Of a stretch of 64,000 bases of DNA, positions 26,246 through 34,882 are shown piece by piece; the stretch's first letter is position 1; each line of letters begins with the position of its first letter. The DNA comes from Halomonas sp. 'Soap Lake #6'. Its GTDB lineage: Bacteria > Pseudomonadota > Gammaproteobacteria > Pseudomonadales > Halomonadaceae. The notes below the pieces were generated by a model that was not told the DNA's origin, made no database searches, and saw nothing but the letters and a program-made list of their open reading frames with translations. The stretch is from assembly GCF_003031405.1 (NCBI RefSeq), contig NZ_CP020469.1, positions 4,030,001 through 4,094,000 of the forward strand, given 5' to 3'. The position numbers were made by a program, and so were the translations under genes.

Positions 26246-27697
26246 TTAAATCGGATAGTGGCGCGGCCCTAACTGCATAGTGATCCAGCGTAGCTCGGTA
26301 AACTCTTCAATGCCTGCTTTACCACCAAAACGCCCGTAGCCGCTGGATTTAACGCCGCCGAAGGGCATTTGCGGCTCATCGTGCACCGTCGGGGCATTGA
26401 TATGGCAAATGCCTGTGCATAAGCGTCCAGCTACTTTCATGGCTCGGGCGCTATCGCGGCTGAATACAGCTGATGACAGCCCGTACTCGCTATCATTAGC
26501 GATGCGAACTGCCTCGTTTTCACCGTCAACACGGATCACTGCGACGACCGGGCCAAACGACTCTTCGCGATACAGCCTCATGTCACTGGTTACGCCATCA
26601 ACCACCGTGGCCTGCATCACCACGCCCTCGGCTTTACCGCCAGCGGCTAACCGTGCGCCTTTAGCCAACGCATCGTCAATTAAGCCGTTAAGTTTTTCAC
26701 CGGCTGCGCGGTTGATCAAGGTGCCCAAGGTATTGCCTTCATCCCGTGGGTCACCCGCTTTTAACGCTTGAGCGCGCACGGCAAACTTCTCCACGAACGC
26801 ATCTGCCACTTGGTTATCGACAATAACCCGTTCAGTGGACATACAAATTTGGCCCTGATTAAAGAAAGCACCAAAGATCGCTGCATCCACGGCGGCATCT
26901 ATGTCTGCATCATTCAATACCAAAAACGGCGCTTTACCGCCCAGTTCAAGCAGCACGGGCTTTAAAACCTTGGCCGCTTGCTCTGCGATAATTTTGCCAA
27001 CCTCGGTGGAACCGGTGAAATTTATCCGCCGCACGGTAGGGTGGGCGATTAACGCGCTGACCACATCAGCGGCGGCGTCCGGTGCGTTAGTAATCACATT
27101 GACAATGCCATCACCCAGCCCCGCTTCCTGTAACACTTCACCGATTAAGTGGTGGGTAGCCGGGCACTGTTCAGAGGCCTTCAGGATAACGCTATTGCCG
27201 CAGGCCAAGGGGGTGGCAATAGCCCGCGTACCCAGAATAATCGGCGCATTCCAGGGCGCAATTCCCACTACAACCCCACAGGGTACACGCACACCCATAG
27301 CCATACTGTCGGGTACGTTAGAGGGAATAACGTCACCGTGAATTTGCGTGGTTAACGCAGCAGCCTCACGCAGCACATCCGCTGCCACTTTGACGTTAAA
27401 CCCTGCCCAACCGGGCGTGGCACCAGTCTCGGAGACCATCCGGTCAATAAAATCACCCTGGCGCGCTTCCATTAACTCCGCCGCTTTTAAAAGCTTACCT
27501 CGACGCTCGCCTGGCCCCGTTTGTGACCATGCATCAAACGCCCGGCCTGCAGCGTCGGCAGCAGCGTTAGCGTCACCCACGCTTGCCGCCGCAGCGGTCG
27601 TGACGGTTTCACCACTGAGTGGGTTTGCCCGGGTGAAAGTGGCGGCTTGCTCGGCAGTGGTTGCTTTCCCTGCCAACAAAAGCTGAGTGGTAAACAT
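26246..27697 (-). CDS. vdh: Vanillin dehydrogenase
   Basis: A 483-residue aldehyde dehydrogenase of the vanillin/salicylaldehyde subgroup. Catalytic residues are Cys285 (GQICMSTE), Glu251 (LLELGGKAPF) and Asn150 (APWNAP). The C-terminal ICHINAPTVHDEPQMPFGG is typical of vanillin dehydrogenases. It oxidises vanillin to vanillate, the substrate of VanAB encoded 5 kb away. It is the last gene of the minus-strand run dctP-dctQ-dctM-vdh, 28 nt after dctM, which links import and oxidation of a vanillyl compound. Confidence 0.9.
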   Translation of the reverse strand: MFTTQLLLAGKATTAEQAATFTRANPLSGETVTTAAAASVGDANAAADAAGRAFDAWSQTGPGERRGKLLKAAELMEARQGDFIDRMVSETGATPGWAGFNVKVAADVLREAAALTTQIHGDVIPSNVPDSMAMGVRVPCGVVVGIAPWNAPIILGTRAIATPLACGNSVILKASEQCPATHHLIGEVLQEAGLGDGIVNVITNAPDAAADVVSALIAHPTVRRINFTGSTEVGKIIAEQAAKVLKPVLLELGGKAPFLVLNDADIDAAVDAAIFGAFFNQGQICMSTERVIVDNQVADAFVEKFAVRAQALKAGDPRDEGNTLGTLINRAAGEKLNGLIDDALAKGARLAAGGKAEGVVMQATVVDGVTSDMRLYREESFGPVVAVIRVDGENEAVRIANDSEYGLSSAVFSRDSARAMKVAGRLCTGICHINAPTVHDEPQMPFGGVKSSGYGRFGGKAGIEEFTELRWITMQLGPRHYPI

Positions 27698-27725
27698 GGC
27701 GTTAACTCCTTGTAATAAAAGCTGC

Positions 27726-29015
27726 CTAGAGCAGAAACAGCGTGCTTAAAATAGGGAAGGCAATCAGCAGTGCCAAGCGTATTAAGTCAGCAACCACAAA
27801 GGGAGCTACCCCTCTAAAAATCTCGCCTAAGCCCACATGTGGCGCCATCGCTTTAATCACAAACACGTTCATCCCTACCGGCGGTGTCATTAGCCCCAGC
27901 TCTACAGTCAGCACAGTAATAATGCCGAACCATATCGGGTCAATGCCCATCGCCTGAATTATCGGGTACACCACCGGCACGGTGATCACCAGCATGGCAA
28001 TGGAATCCATAAACATACCGAGTACAAAATAGAGCAGCAGGATGCACAGCACGACCACCATGGGGGTGAGATCCATGCCGTAGAGCACATCAGTAATGGA
28101 GAAGGAGATGCGGGATACAGAAATGAAGTAACCCAGCGTTTCAGCCCCTACCAGCATAAAAAACACCACCGCTGAGAGCGCTAACGTCTCCTGCACGCTG
28201 CGCCAGAACTGGGCGCCACGCATGCCTTTCACGAAGGCATAAATCAAGGTGGCGAACGCACCTACGCTAGCCCCTTCAGTGGGGGTAAAAGCCCCAAAGT
28301 AGATGCCCAGAATCATCACCAGGAAAACCCCGAAGAAGGGCACCAAGCCGGTTAGCGATACAAGCTTCTCTTTCCATGCTGTCGGCTCGCCGGCTACCGC
28401 TAAGGAGGGGCGTAAACGCATGACAACAGTGACTGTCAACGCGTACATGACCAGGCCCAACAGGCCGGGAATTAACCCCGCCATAAACATATCACCCACA
28501 GACTGCTCAGTTAGAATGGCATAGATCAGCAGCGCAATACTGGGCGGAATCATAATCCCCAGCGTGCCGCCTGCTGCAAGCGCGCCGGTGGCTAAACCAC
28601 GGTTATAGCCATAGCGCTCCATTTCTGGCAAGGCGACCCGCGTCATTGTGCTCGCCGTGGCTAACGAGGAGCCGGAAATCGCTGAGAAAATGCCGCAAGA
28701 GCCCACTGCCGCAATCGCCAGACCGCCCTTCCAACCACCGCAAATGACTCGCGTTGAATCAAATAGCTTACCGGCCATGCCTGAATGGGCAGCCAAAACG
28801 CCCATCAAGATAAACATCGGCACCGCACTGAAACTGTAGTTGGAGAGCACTTCCACCGGTACGGTTTTTAGCTGCGCTATGGCCGCATCCCAACTGATGA
28901 TGTAGGCAAACCCCACCACGCCTACCACCAGCATGGTCAAGGCAACGGGAACACGCAGAATCATCAGTACCAGCAGGCACCCTAGTCCAATGGCGCCAAT
29001 CGTTTCACTCCCCAT
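27726..29015 (-). CDS. dctM: TRAP transporter large permease subunit of the vanillin operon
   Basis: A 429-residue, roughly 12-helix protein starting MGSETIGAIGLGCLLVLMI. It has the DctM landmarks FSAVPMFILMGVLAAHSGMA near residue 60, GTLGIMIPPSIALLIYA near 150 and LMTPPVGMNVFVIKAM near 370. The start at 29015 is chosen because AGGAGG lies 6 nt upstream; it overlaps the end of dctQ by 11 nt. The open frame to 29039 would add only charged residues. The context points to import of vanillate, vanillin or ferulate. Confidence 0.93.
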   Translation of the reverse strand: MGSETIGAIGLGCLLVLMILRVPVALTMLVVGVVGFAYIISWDAAIAQLKTVPVEVLSNYSFSAVPMFILMGVLAAHSGMAGKLFDSTRVICGGWKGGLAIAAVGSCGIFSAISGSSLATASTMTRVALPEMERYGYNRGLATGALAAGGTLGIMIPPSIALLIYAILTEQSVGDMFMAGLIPGLLGLVMYALTVTVVMRLRPSLAVAGEPTAWKEKLVSLTGLVPFFGVFLVMILGIYFGAFTPTEGASVGAFATLIYAFVKGMRGAQFWRSVQETLALSAVVFFMLVGAETLGYFISVSRISFSITDVLYGMDLTPMVVVLCILLLYFVLGMFMDSIAMLVITVPVVYPIIQAMGIDPIWFGIITVLTVELGLMTPPVGMNVFVIKAMAPHVGLGEIFRGVAPFVVADLIRLALLIAFPILSTLFLL

Positions 29016-29547
29016 GCGATGCCTCCTCACCATGGGCATAAACGATGCCTAACACCCCATGGATAAAACTACGCAGCCCTAGCAACAAGCTAAGTACCGC
29101 CGCTAACTGGTAAATAGGCCCCATAGGTAGTCGCAGGTCTTGGGTGGTGGTGCCATGGCGAGCCGCCGCTGCCGCTGAGTCCAATAAGCCGATAAACAAA
29201 ATAAGCCCCAACACCATAAAACCGAGGAAATAAACGCCCTGTAAGCGATTCTTAATGGTTTGCGGCAAGCCATGGGAAAACGCTTCTACAACTACTTGGC
29301 TTTTTTCCACATTGGCCGCCATGGCTGCTAACAGCGCGAACAGCATCAAGTAGCTGACTAGCTCCACGCTTCCCGATACCCGGAATGCAATAGCGCCTTC
29401 TGTTACGCGGGAAAGATACCGGGTACTGACATCAGCCATCGTGACTGCCAGTAAGCCAACTAGCGCAATACCGGCGACCAAACGACAAATGAGGGCCAGC
29501 CAATGGCTAGCCCTATAGAGGATGTGCTGAGGATAAGACGTCTGCAT
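29005..29547 (-). CDS. dctQ: TRAP transporter small permease subunit of the vanillin operon
   Basis: A 180-residue, four-helix membrane protein. The pattern ELVSYLMLFALLAAMAANVE followed by KSQVVVEAFSHGLP matches the DctQ conserved region. The gene starts 6 nt after dctP and overlaps dctM, so translation of the three is probably coupled. It is the membrane partner of the large subunit. Confidence 0.9.
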   Translation of the reverse strand: MQTSYPQHILYRASHWLALICRLVAGIALVGLLAVTMADVSTRYLSRVTEGAIAFRVSGSVELVSYLMLFALLAAMAANVEKSQVVVEAFSHGLPQTIKNRLQGVYFLGFMVLGLILFIGLLDSAAAAARHGTTTQDLRLPMGPIYQLAAVLSLLLGLRSFIHGVLGIVYAHGEEASHGE

Positions 29548-29553
29548 GGCACC

Positions 29554-30585
29554 TTACCCCTGCTCGGCAACACAAGACTCGCTAGCGGCAAGCGCCGCCT
29601 CATAGACCTCACGGGCTTGGCTCAAACCGCGCGCTTCCAACTGTGTTAAGTAGTTTTCGATACCGGTTTGTAACGGCTCCTGCCAGTCTGGATGCTCAAG
29701 CGGGTTCTCAATTTCACGGATGGTATGGCCCGCATCAACCGCTTCTTGCTTGCCTTCTACGTCCAGTTGATCAAAAACCTCACCGGCCTTTTCCGCCCAT
29801 TTCATACCGGAGTTGTTATCAATGACCGCCTGCTGTTCGGGGGTCAGGCGATCGTAGGCACGCTGGTTCATGGTAGCGACGAAGATCAGTGTGTAGAACG
29901 GCACTTCGGTGTGATAACTCACCAGTTCATTGACGCGGAACCCCTTCAAGCCTTCCCACGGGAAGCTCAGGCCGTCAATAACACCGCGCTGCATGGAGGT
30001 ATAAATATCCGGGGCTGGCATGCCCACTGGGCTTGCACCCATATTTTCGAGCATTTCACCCGCTACCGCTGTGGGTCGGCGAATGCGTAGCCCTTGCAGG
30101 TCGGCGGGCGTTTGCACATCCGTATCAATGGTGTGGATCCCACCGGGACCAGTGGTAAACATAAATAGCGGACGGGTATCTTCGTATTCGCTAGCTAAAT
30201 GGCCATCGTCGTAGAGGGTTTGCAGTACGCACGCCCCTTGCGTGGCGTTTGACGCGACCCCTGGTAGCTCAACAATTTGTGATAGTGGGAAACGCCCAGC
30301 GGTATAGCCCTGGGCGGTGGCACCGATATCAGCAATACCGTTGGCCGCCGCTTCATAAATAGAGTCAGGCTTGGCTAGGGTGCCCGATGGGAACATCTGA
30401 ATGGTCAGATCACCATTGGACTCTTCGGCAATGGTATCCGCCCAGGCTTGCAAGACATCCTGATTGATGCCGGAAGCACCTGGCCAGAAATGCGCCATAC
30501 GCAGAGAGGTCGCCGCCTGTGCCGAACTAGCAGCAAAACCGGCAATCGTTGCTGCTAACACGCACCGGGATAATACTGTTTTCAT
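29554..30585 (-). CDS. dctP: TRAP transporter substrate-binding protein of the vanillin operon
   Basis: A 343-residue periplasmic receptor with a signal peptide (MKTVLSRCVLAATIAGFAAS, cleaved after SAQA) and a mature N-terminus TSLRMAHFWPGASG. The arginine motif is LQGLRIRRPTAV. The start at 30585 is used because the frame upstream (to 30624) encodes a polar stretch that would hide the signal peptide. It resembles the second binding protein encoded downstream of vanAB (shared AQGYTAGRFPLxQxVELPGV, RRPT and SMQRGVxDGLSF). It probably binds vanillate, ferulate or a similar methoxylated acid. Confidence 0.92.
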   Translation of the reverse strand: MKTVLSRCVLAATIAGFAASSAQAATSLRMAHFWPGASGINQDVLQAWADTIAEESNGDLTIQMFPSGTLAKPDSIYEAAANGIADIGATAQGYTAGRFPLSQIVELPGVASNATQGACVLQTLYDDGHLASEYEDTRPLFMFTTGPGGIHTIDTDVQTPADLQGLRIRRPTAVAGEMLENMGASPVGMPAPDIYTSMQRGVIDGLSFPWEGLKGFRVNELVSYHTEVPFYTLIFVATMNQRAYDRLTPEQQAVIDNNSGMKWAEKAGEVFDQLDVEGKQEAVDAGHTIREIENPLEHPDWQEPLQTGIENYLTQLEARGLSQAREVYEAALAASESCVAEQG

Positions 30586-30616
30586 GGAAGCCTCGAGGAA
30601 TCGCTGATTATTATAA

Positions 30617-30631
30617 GTTCGCATAGCGAAT
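30617..30631. promoter_or_regulatory. PcaR-type dyad upstream of the vanillin TRAP operon
   Basis: GTTCGCATAGCGAAT matches the RTTCG-N5-CGAAY pattern seen before catIJ, pcaB, the AEC gene and iclR. It lies 32 nt upstream of the dctP start. A further TTCGC half site follows at 30637. Confidence 0.5.
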
Positions 30632-30791
30632 ATTAGTTCGCCTTATTCATCAACGATAATCCACAACTCACCATTCAGCTAATCGACATTGGTCTATACG
30701 GCAAGGGTGTTGGCAAAGCAGTTTACTAGGACAGTCCACCACTACCATTCACAGATACCGCTCCTGGGTTATCGCCGTTTTATATTTAGCA

Positions 30792-31466
30792 CTAATGCGG
30801 GCCTAACAGTTCTGAGTAGCGCAAGCCGATCAGCGCATGCTCGCGCATCAGCATCTCTGCCCGTGCGCCTTCGCCGCGGCTAATCGCTTGAAATATAAGC
30901 TCATGATGAAATTGGGCGAGCTGTAATTTTTTGAACTCTCGGGTTAAGTTGTCACCATCAATGATGATCGAGTCTGCCGCTGCGAAAGGGAGATGATTAT
31001 TACGAGCGATCGCATCCGCCACCACACCGCTGCCAATGGCATGAATAATAGTGCCGTGAAAATGGCTATTTATTTCACTCCAATGATTAATGTCTGTCTC
31101 TAGGAGATGGCCTTTTTCAAGCAAGTCTCGCCCTGTTTGGATCCAATGCTTCAATTCCTCACCAACGCTAGCTGGCATGCCCTGTTCTGCCAATAAACGA
31201 GCGGCCAACCCCTCCAGAACGCTTCTTACCTCCACCGCACAATGCACATCAGATTCAGTGAACTCGCGCACCATAAAGCCCCGCTTACCCGCCCTCTGCA
31301 GTAGTCCCTCTTGCTCCAGCGTACGGAATGCCAACCTAACCGGCGTTCTTGAGACCTCAAACCGCTCAGCGACTGCCTCCTCCCCCAGCCGCTCTCCCGG
31401 TGAATAGTGGCCTTCTCTGATCAATTTACGCAGCCTGCTCAACAGACTTTTATCGTTGTCATTCAT
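30792..31466 (-). CDS. vanR: GntR-family (FCD domain) regulator VanR
   Basis: A 224-residue regulator with an N-terminal winged helix (AVAERFEVSRTPVRLAFRTL, residues 30-50) and a C-terminal all-helical FCD effector domain with metal-binding histidines (HFHGTIIHAIG, FHHELIFQA). VanR proteins repress vanAB and release the DNA when vanillate binds. Divergence from vanA and two VanO-like operators in the gap agree with that. A third copy of the operator lies inside this gene. Confidence 0.9.
   Translation of the reverse strand: MNDNDKSLLSRLRKLIREGHYSPGERLGEEAVAERFEVSRTPVRLAFRTLEQEGLLQRAGKRGFMVREFTESDVHCAVEVRSVLEGLAARLLAEQGMPASVGEELKHWIQTGRDLLEKGHLLETDINHWSEINSHFHGTIIHAIGSGVVADAIARNNHLPFAAADSIIIDGDNLTREFKKLQLAQFHHELIFQAISRGEGARAEMLMREHALIGLRYSELLGPH
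31136..31147. promoter_or_regulatory. VanO-like site inside vanR
   Basis: TTTGGATCCAAT is identical to the promoter-proximal operator at 31559-31570. It lies in the coding sequence for HWIQTG of VanR, about 320 nt into the gene. Confidence 0.4.
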
Positions 31467-31506
31467 TTATTTTTCTCTCATATCAACAAGATCATTCTCT
31501 TCAAAG

Positions 31507-31518
31507 TCTGGATCCAAC
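31507..31518. promoter_or_regulatory. VanR operator (VanO) 1
   Basis: TCTGGATCCAAC has the palindromic core TGGATCCA of the Caulobacter VanR operator ATTGGATCCAAT. It is 41 nt from the vanR start and 52 nt from the second operator, so it probably serves vanR autoregulation and vanA. Confidence 0.75.
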
Positions 31519-31558
31519 AAAAGTCTATATTGACTACAAAAACCCTGATAGCCTTTAC

Positions 31559-31570
31559 TTTGGATCCAAT
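31559..31570. promoter_or_regulatory. VanR operator (VanO) 2
   Basis: TTTGGATCCAAT matches the known operator ATTGGATCCAAT at 11 of 12 positions. It lies 47 nt upstream of the vanA GTG, where a repressor would block the promoter. Confidence 0.8.
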
Positions 31571-31616
31571 AACAATAATTACGATACTAATAAACAATAC
31601 CAAAAAGGAGTTAACC

Positions 31617-32735
31617 GTGACCCAACAAACCCACTCTCCATCAAACGCATTCCCAGTCAATACATGGTACGTTGCCTGCACTCTGGAAGAGCTGACCGAC
31701 AAGCCGCTAGGGCGGACTATTTGTAATAAGCCACTAGTATTTTTCCGTGGAGAAGAGGGCCGAGCGGCCGCTGTCGAGGATTTCTGCCCCCACCGTGGTG
31801 CACCGCTCTCCCTAGGCTTTGTGCGCGATGGCAAACTGGTGTGTGGCTATCACGGCCTGGAAATGAGCTGCAGCGGCAAATGCGACAGCATGCCTGGCCA
31901 ACGTGTTCGCGGGTTCCCCAGCATTCGCGCCTACCCCGTTGAAGAACGCCACGGTTTTATTTGGCTTTGGCCTGGCGACCCGGACAAGGCCGACCCTGCA
32001 TTGATTCCTGAGCTGCACTGGGCCAACAACCCCGACTGGGCATACGGTGGCGGCCTATATCACATTCAGTGTGAATATCGCCTGATGATCGATAACCTTA
32101 TGGACCTCACCCATGAGACCTACGTCCATGCATCCAGCATTGGTCAGCCGGAAATAGAAGAAGCAGCGCCAGAAACAACCGTTAACGGTAGCGAAGTGAT
32201 CACCAGTCGTCAGATGGAGAATATACCCGCGCCGCCCTTCTGGCAGGCTGCCCTACGTGGCAACGGACTTGCTGACGATGTGCCCGTCGACCGCTGGCAA
32301 GTTTGCCGTTTCACGCCTCCCAGTCACGTGCTCATCGAAGTCGGCGTGGCCCATGCGGGGCATGGCGCAGATAAGGCGCCAGCGAATGTAAGAGCCTCCA
32401 GCATTGTGGTCGATTTTATCACCCCCGAGACCGACACCTCTATTTGGTACTTCTGGGGCATGGCCCGCAACTTCAAGCCAGAAGATCAAGAGCTTACCGA
32501 TAAGATCCGCGAGGGACAGGGCAAGATATTTGCTGAAGACCTGGATATGCTCGAAGCCCAACAGCGCAACCTACTGCTCTATCCCGAGCGTCAATTACTC
32601 AAGCTCAATATTGATGGCGGCGGTGTGCAAGCACGCCGGATTATTGATCGCATCTTGGCAGAAGAGCGAGCAGGAGAACTGACCGAAAATCCACCAAAGG
32701 AGCAGGCAGCGCAAACTGAGGAGGCGAAGGTATGA
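31617..32735 (+). CDS. vanA: Vanillate O-demethylase, oxygenase subunit
   Basis: VanA is a Rieske non-heme iron oxygenase that demethylates vanillate to protocatechuate and formaldehyde. The 372-residue protein has the [2Fe-2S] ligands Cys57/His59 (CPHRGAP) and Cys76/His79 (CGYHGLE). The mononuclear iron site is in NLMDLTHETYVHASS (His166, His171). The GTG start at 31617 is chosen because AAGGAG lies 6 nt upstream and the following residues match the family's N-terminus; the open frame to 31407 runs back through the vanR operators. It overlaps vanB by 4 nt. Confidence 0.95.
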   Translation: MTQQTHSPSNAFPVNTWYVACTLEELTDKPLGRTICNKPLVFFRGEEGRAAAVEDFCPHRGAPLSLGFVRDGKLVCGYHGLEMSCSGKCDSMPGQRVRGFPSIRAYPVEERHGFIWLWPGDPDKADPALIPELHWANNPDWAYGGGLYHIQCEYRLMIDNLMDLTHETYVHASSIGQPEIEEAAPETTVNGSEVITSRQMENIPAPPFWQAALRGNGLADDVPVDRWQVCRFTPPSHVLIEVGVAHAGHGADKAPANVRASSIVVDFITPETDTSIWYFWGMARNFKPEDQELTDKIREGQGKIFAEDLDMLEAQQRNLLLYPERQLLKLNIDGGGVQARRIIDRILAEERAGELTENPPKEQAAQTEEAKV

Positions 32736-33697
32736 ATCCCTCTTTGTCGCTTATCGTCGAGGTCAAAGCTCGCCATGAGGAGGCCCTTGGCATTGCCACC
32801 TTCGAACTTGCCGACCCCCATGGTCGGCCGCTTCCCCCCTTTAGCTCAGGTGCACATATTGATGTTCAGGTGAAAGAGGGGCTGATCCGTCAATATTCGC
32901 TGTGTAACCACTCAGAGGAGCAGGATCGTTATTTGATCGGTGTGCTCCGCGATGAGGCCTCCAGGGGAGGCTCCATCGCCATGCATGATGAGATTAAAGA
33001 GGGCAGCTTGCTCCTTATCAGCGCCCCCAAAAATCACTTTCCACTGCTGCCTGCAAAGCGCACCTATCTGCTGGCGGGCGGTATTGGCATCACACCGATA
33101 CTATGCATGGCGGAGCGATTAGCACGCACCGACGCCGACTTCGAGCTGCACTACTGCGCCCGTTCCGTCGAGCGTATGGCCTTTCGTGAGCGTATCAAGA
33201 CATCAAGTTTTGCCGATAGAGCGCACTTCTACGTGGATGACGACGACGCGTCCCCGCCGCTTGAGCTTGAAAAGCTGCTCGAAGCGCCAGCTGCGGATGC
33301 CCGAACCTATGTCTGTGGCCCTTCCGGGTTTATTAATGCCGTGCTGGCGGCAGGTAAAAAGTGCGGCTGGCCAAGTGATCGCTTACACACCGAATACTTT
33401 GCTGGTGCTGAAACCACCACCGACAACGACGGTAGCTTCGAGGTGCGTATCGCCAGCAGCGGCGCTGCCTTTACGGTGCCCGCTGACAAAACCGTCTATC
33501 AGGTCCTGGCTGAAAATGGCATCGACATTATGGTGTCCTGCGAGCAAGGAGTATGCGGCACTTGCCTAACCCGTGTGCTTGAAGGGGAGCCAGACCATCG
33601 GGATTTATACCTGGATGATGACGAGCATGCGCTCAATGACCAGTTCACCCCCTGCTGCTCCAGAGCGAAGAGCAAAACGCTTGTGCTGGATCTTTAG
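32732..33697 (+). CDS. vanB: Vanillate O-demethylase, reductase subunit
   Basis: A 321-residue class IA reductase that passes electrons from NAD(P)H to VanA. The order is an FMN-binding barrel (GLIRQYSLCNHS near residue 50), an NAD domain (TYLLAGGIGITPIL near 110, VCGPSGF near 190) and a C-terminal plant-type [2Fe-2S] ferredoxin with CEQGVCGTCL and a distant Cys in FTPCCSR. The ATG overlaps the vanA stop (ATGA), so translation is coupled. Confidence 0.95.
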   Translation: MNPSLSLIVEVKARHEEALGIATFELADPHGRPLPPFSSGAHIDVQVKEGLIRQYSLCNHSEEQDRYLIGVLRDEASRGGSIAMHDEIKEGSLLLISAPKNHFPLLPAKRTYLLAGGIGITPILCMAERLARTDADFELHYCARSVERMAFRERIKTSSFADRAHFYVDDDDASPPLELEKLLEAPAADARTYVCGPSGFINAVLAAGKKCGWPSDRLHTEYFAGAETTTDNDGSFEVRIASSGAAFTVPADKTVYQVLAENGIDIMVSCEQGVCGTCLTRVLEGEPDHRDLYLDDDEHALNDQFTPCCSRAKSKTLVLDL

Positions 33698-33700
33698 GCG

Positions 33701-33748
33701 GTCTCAAAAGCAGTCTCAAGAACAATCTCAAGAACAATCATAAAAGCG
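33701..33748. repeat. Tandem 12-bp repeats between vanB and the second TRAP binding protein gene
   Basis: GTCTCAAAAGCA, GTCTCAAGAACA, ATCTCAAGAACA and the decayed ATCATAAAAGCG follow each other directly after the vanB stop codon. They occupy most of the 84-nt gap before the next gene. Confidence 0.8.
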
Positions 33749-33781
33749 TGTCCCCGTTGACTAGTAATCAGGATAACGACA

Positions 33782-34810
33782 ATGAAAAAAATACCCCTCA
33801 CTCTAGCCAAAGCTAGCCTGTTTAGTGTGCTCACCGTTTCGTTTTCACTCATCACTCCCCTTGCTGAAGCCAGCACCACGCTTCGAGTGGCGCATGTTTG
33901 GCCGGGGGGCTCCATGGTAGACCGCGAGTTGTTTCAAGCCTGGGCTAAAAGCGTCGAAGAGGCCTCAAGCGGCCAGCTCAAGGTGGAGGTTTATCCCAGT
34001 CAGACACTGGCCAGATCGGGCCAGACTTACGAAAGCGCGGCAATGAGTATTGCCGATATCGGTGCCTCTGCCCAGGGCTACACAGCAGGTCGTTTTCCTC
34101 TGACGCAAGTGGTTGAACTGCCGGGTGTTTCATCAAGCGCTCGCCAAGGGGCCTGTATTCTTCAATCGCTTTATGACCAAGGACACTTTGAACAAGAGTA
34201 CGCCGATACGCGGCCACTGTTTTTGTTCACCACCGGCCCAGGCTATCTGCATACCAAAGAGCGCCTTATTGAAACCCCTGCTGATATCGAAGGCCTGCGC
34301 TTGCGGCGCCCCACACCCGTAGTGGGCGATATGCTGGAACGGCTCGGCGCCCAAGCGGTAGGCATGCCAGCGCCGGATGTATTTACGTCCATGCAACGTG
34401 GTGTGGTCGATGGCCTCAGTTTTAACTGGGAAGGCATGAAGACCTTCCGGCTGAACGAACTGGCGCAGTACCACACCGAAGTCCCCCTGTATGACCTTTC
34501 CCTGTTCGCCACCATGAGCCAACGTAGTTACGACAGCCTGCCCGCTGACTTGCAGCAAGTGATAGATGACCACAGCGGGCTGGAATGGTCGCTGCGCGCA
34601 GCGGGGGTGTACGATGAATTGATACGCCAAGGACGCCAGGAAGCCGTAGAGGCAGGACATGAGTTTGTCGTCATAGAAGATGCACTCGAAGATCCTAAAT
34701 GGGGGCCTGTGTTACAGCAAACCATTGATGGTTATTTGGAAGATATTGGCGGCGCTGCCAGCGAGGTCTATGAGGCAGCGATGAATTTGCAGCAAAGCTG
34801 TCCGGTCTAG
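33782..34810 (+). CDS. Second TRAP binding protein, downstream of vanAB, without its own permease
   Basis: A 342-residue periplasmic DctP-type receptor. Its signal peptide ends near TPLAEA, and the mature part begins STTLRVAHVWPGGS. It shares long conserved stretches with the binding protein of the vanillin operon (AQGYTAGRFPL, RRPTPVVGDMLE, TSMQRGVVDGLSF), and the two have nearly the same length, so they are close paralogues. No permease genes follow; a terminator does. It may therefore deliver a related ligand to the DctQM pair encoded at 27.7-29.5 kb. It is transcribed with vanAB, and vanillate is a likely ligand. Confidence 0.9.
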   Translation: MKKIPLTLAKASLFSVLTVSFSLITPLAEASTTLRVAHVWPGGSMVDRELFQAWAKSVEEASSGQLKVEVYPSQTLARSGQTYESAAMSIADIGASAQGYTAGRFPLTQVVELPGVSSSARQGACILQSLYDQGHFEQEYADTRPLFLFTTGPGYLHTKERLIETPADIEGLRLRRPTPVVGDMLERLGAQAVGMPAPDVFTSMQRGVVDGLSFNWEGMKTFRLNELAQYHTEVPLYDLSLFATMSQRSYDSLPADLQQVIDDHSGLEWSLRAAGVYDELIRQGRQEAVEAGHEFVVIEDALEDPKWGPVLQQTIDGYLEDIGGAASEVYEAAMNLQQSCPV

Positions 34811-34833
34811 CGTTTATTCTTACGCATAACAAA

Positions 34834-34860
34834 AGGGCAGCCCGCTGGCTGCCCTTATTG
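34834..34860. terminator. Bidirectional terminator between the TRAP binding protein gene and pcaG
   Basis: Perfect 9-bp stem AGGGCAGCC / GGCTGCCCT with a CGCT loop. On the minus strand it is followed by TTTTG after the pcaG stop codon, and on the plus strand by TATTGCTTTA. Confidence 0.88.
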
Positions 34861-34882
34861 CTTTACTACCCCTCCGGCATAA

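Noticed and set aside
31407..31616. Longer vanA start at 31407
   Set aside because: It would translate the vanR start region and both VanR operators. The GTG at 31617 has AAGGAG at the right spacing.
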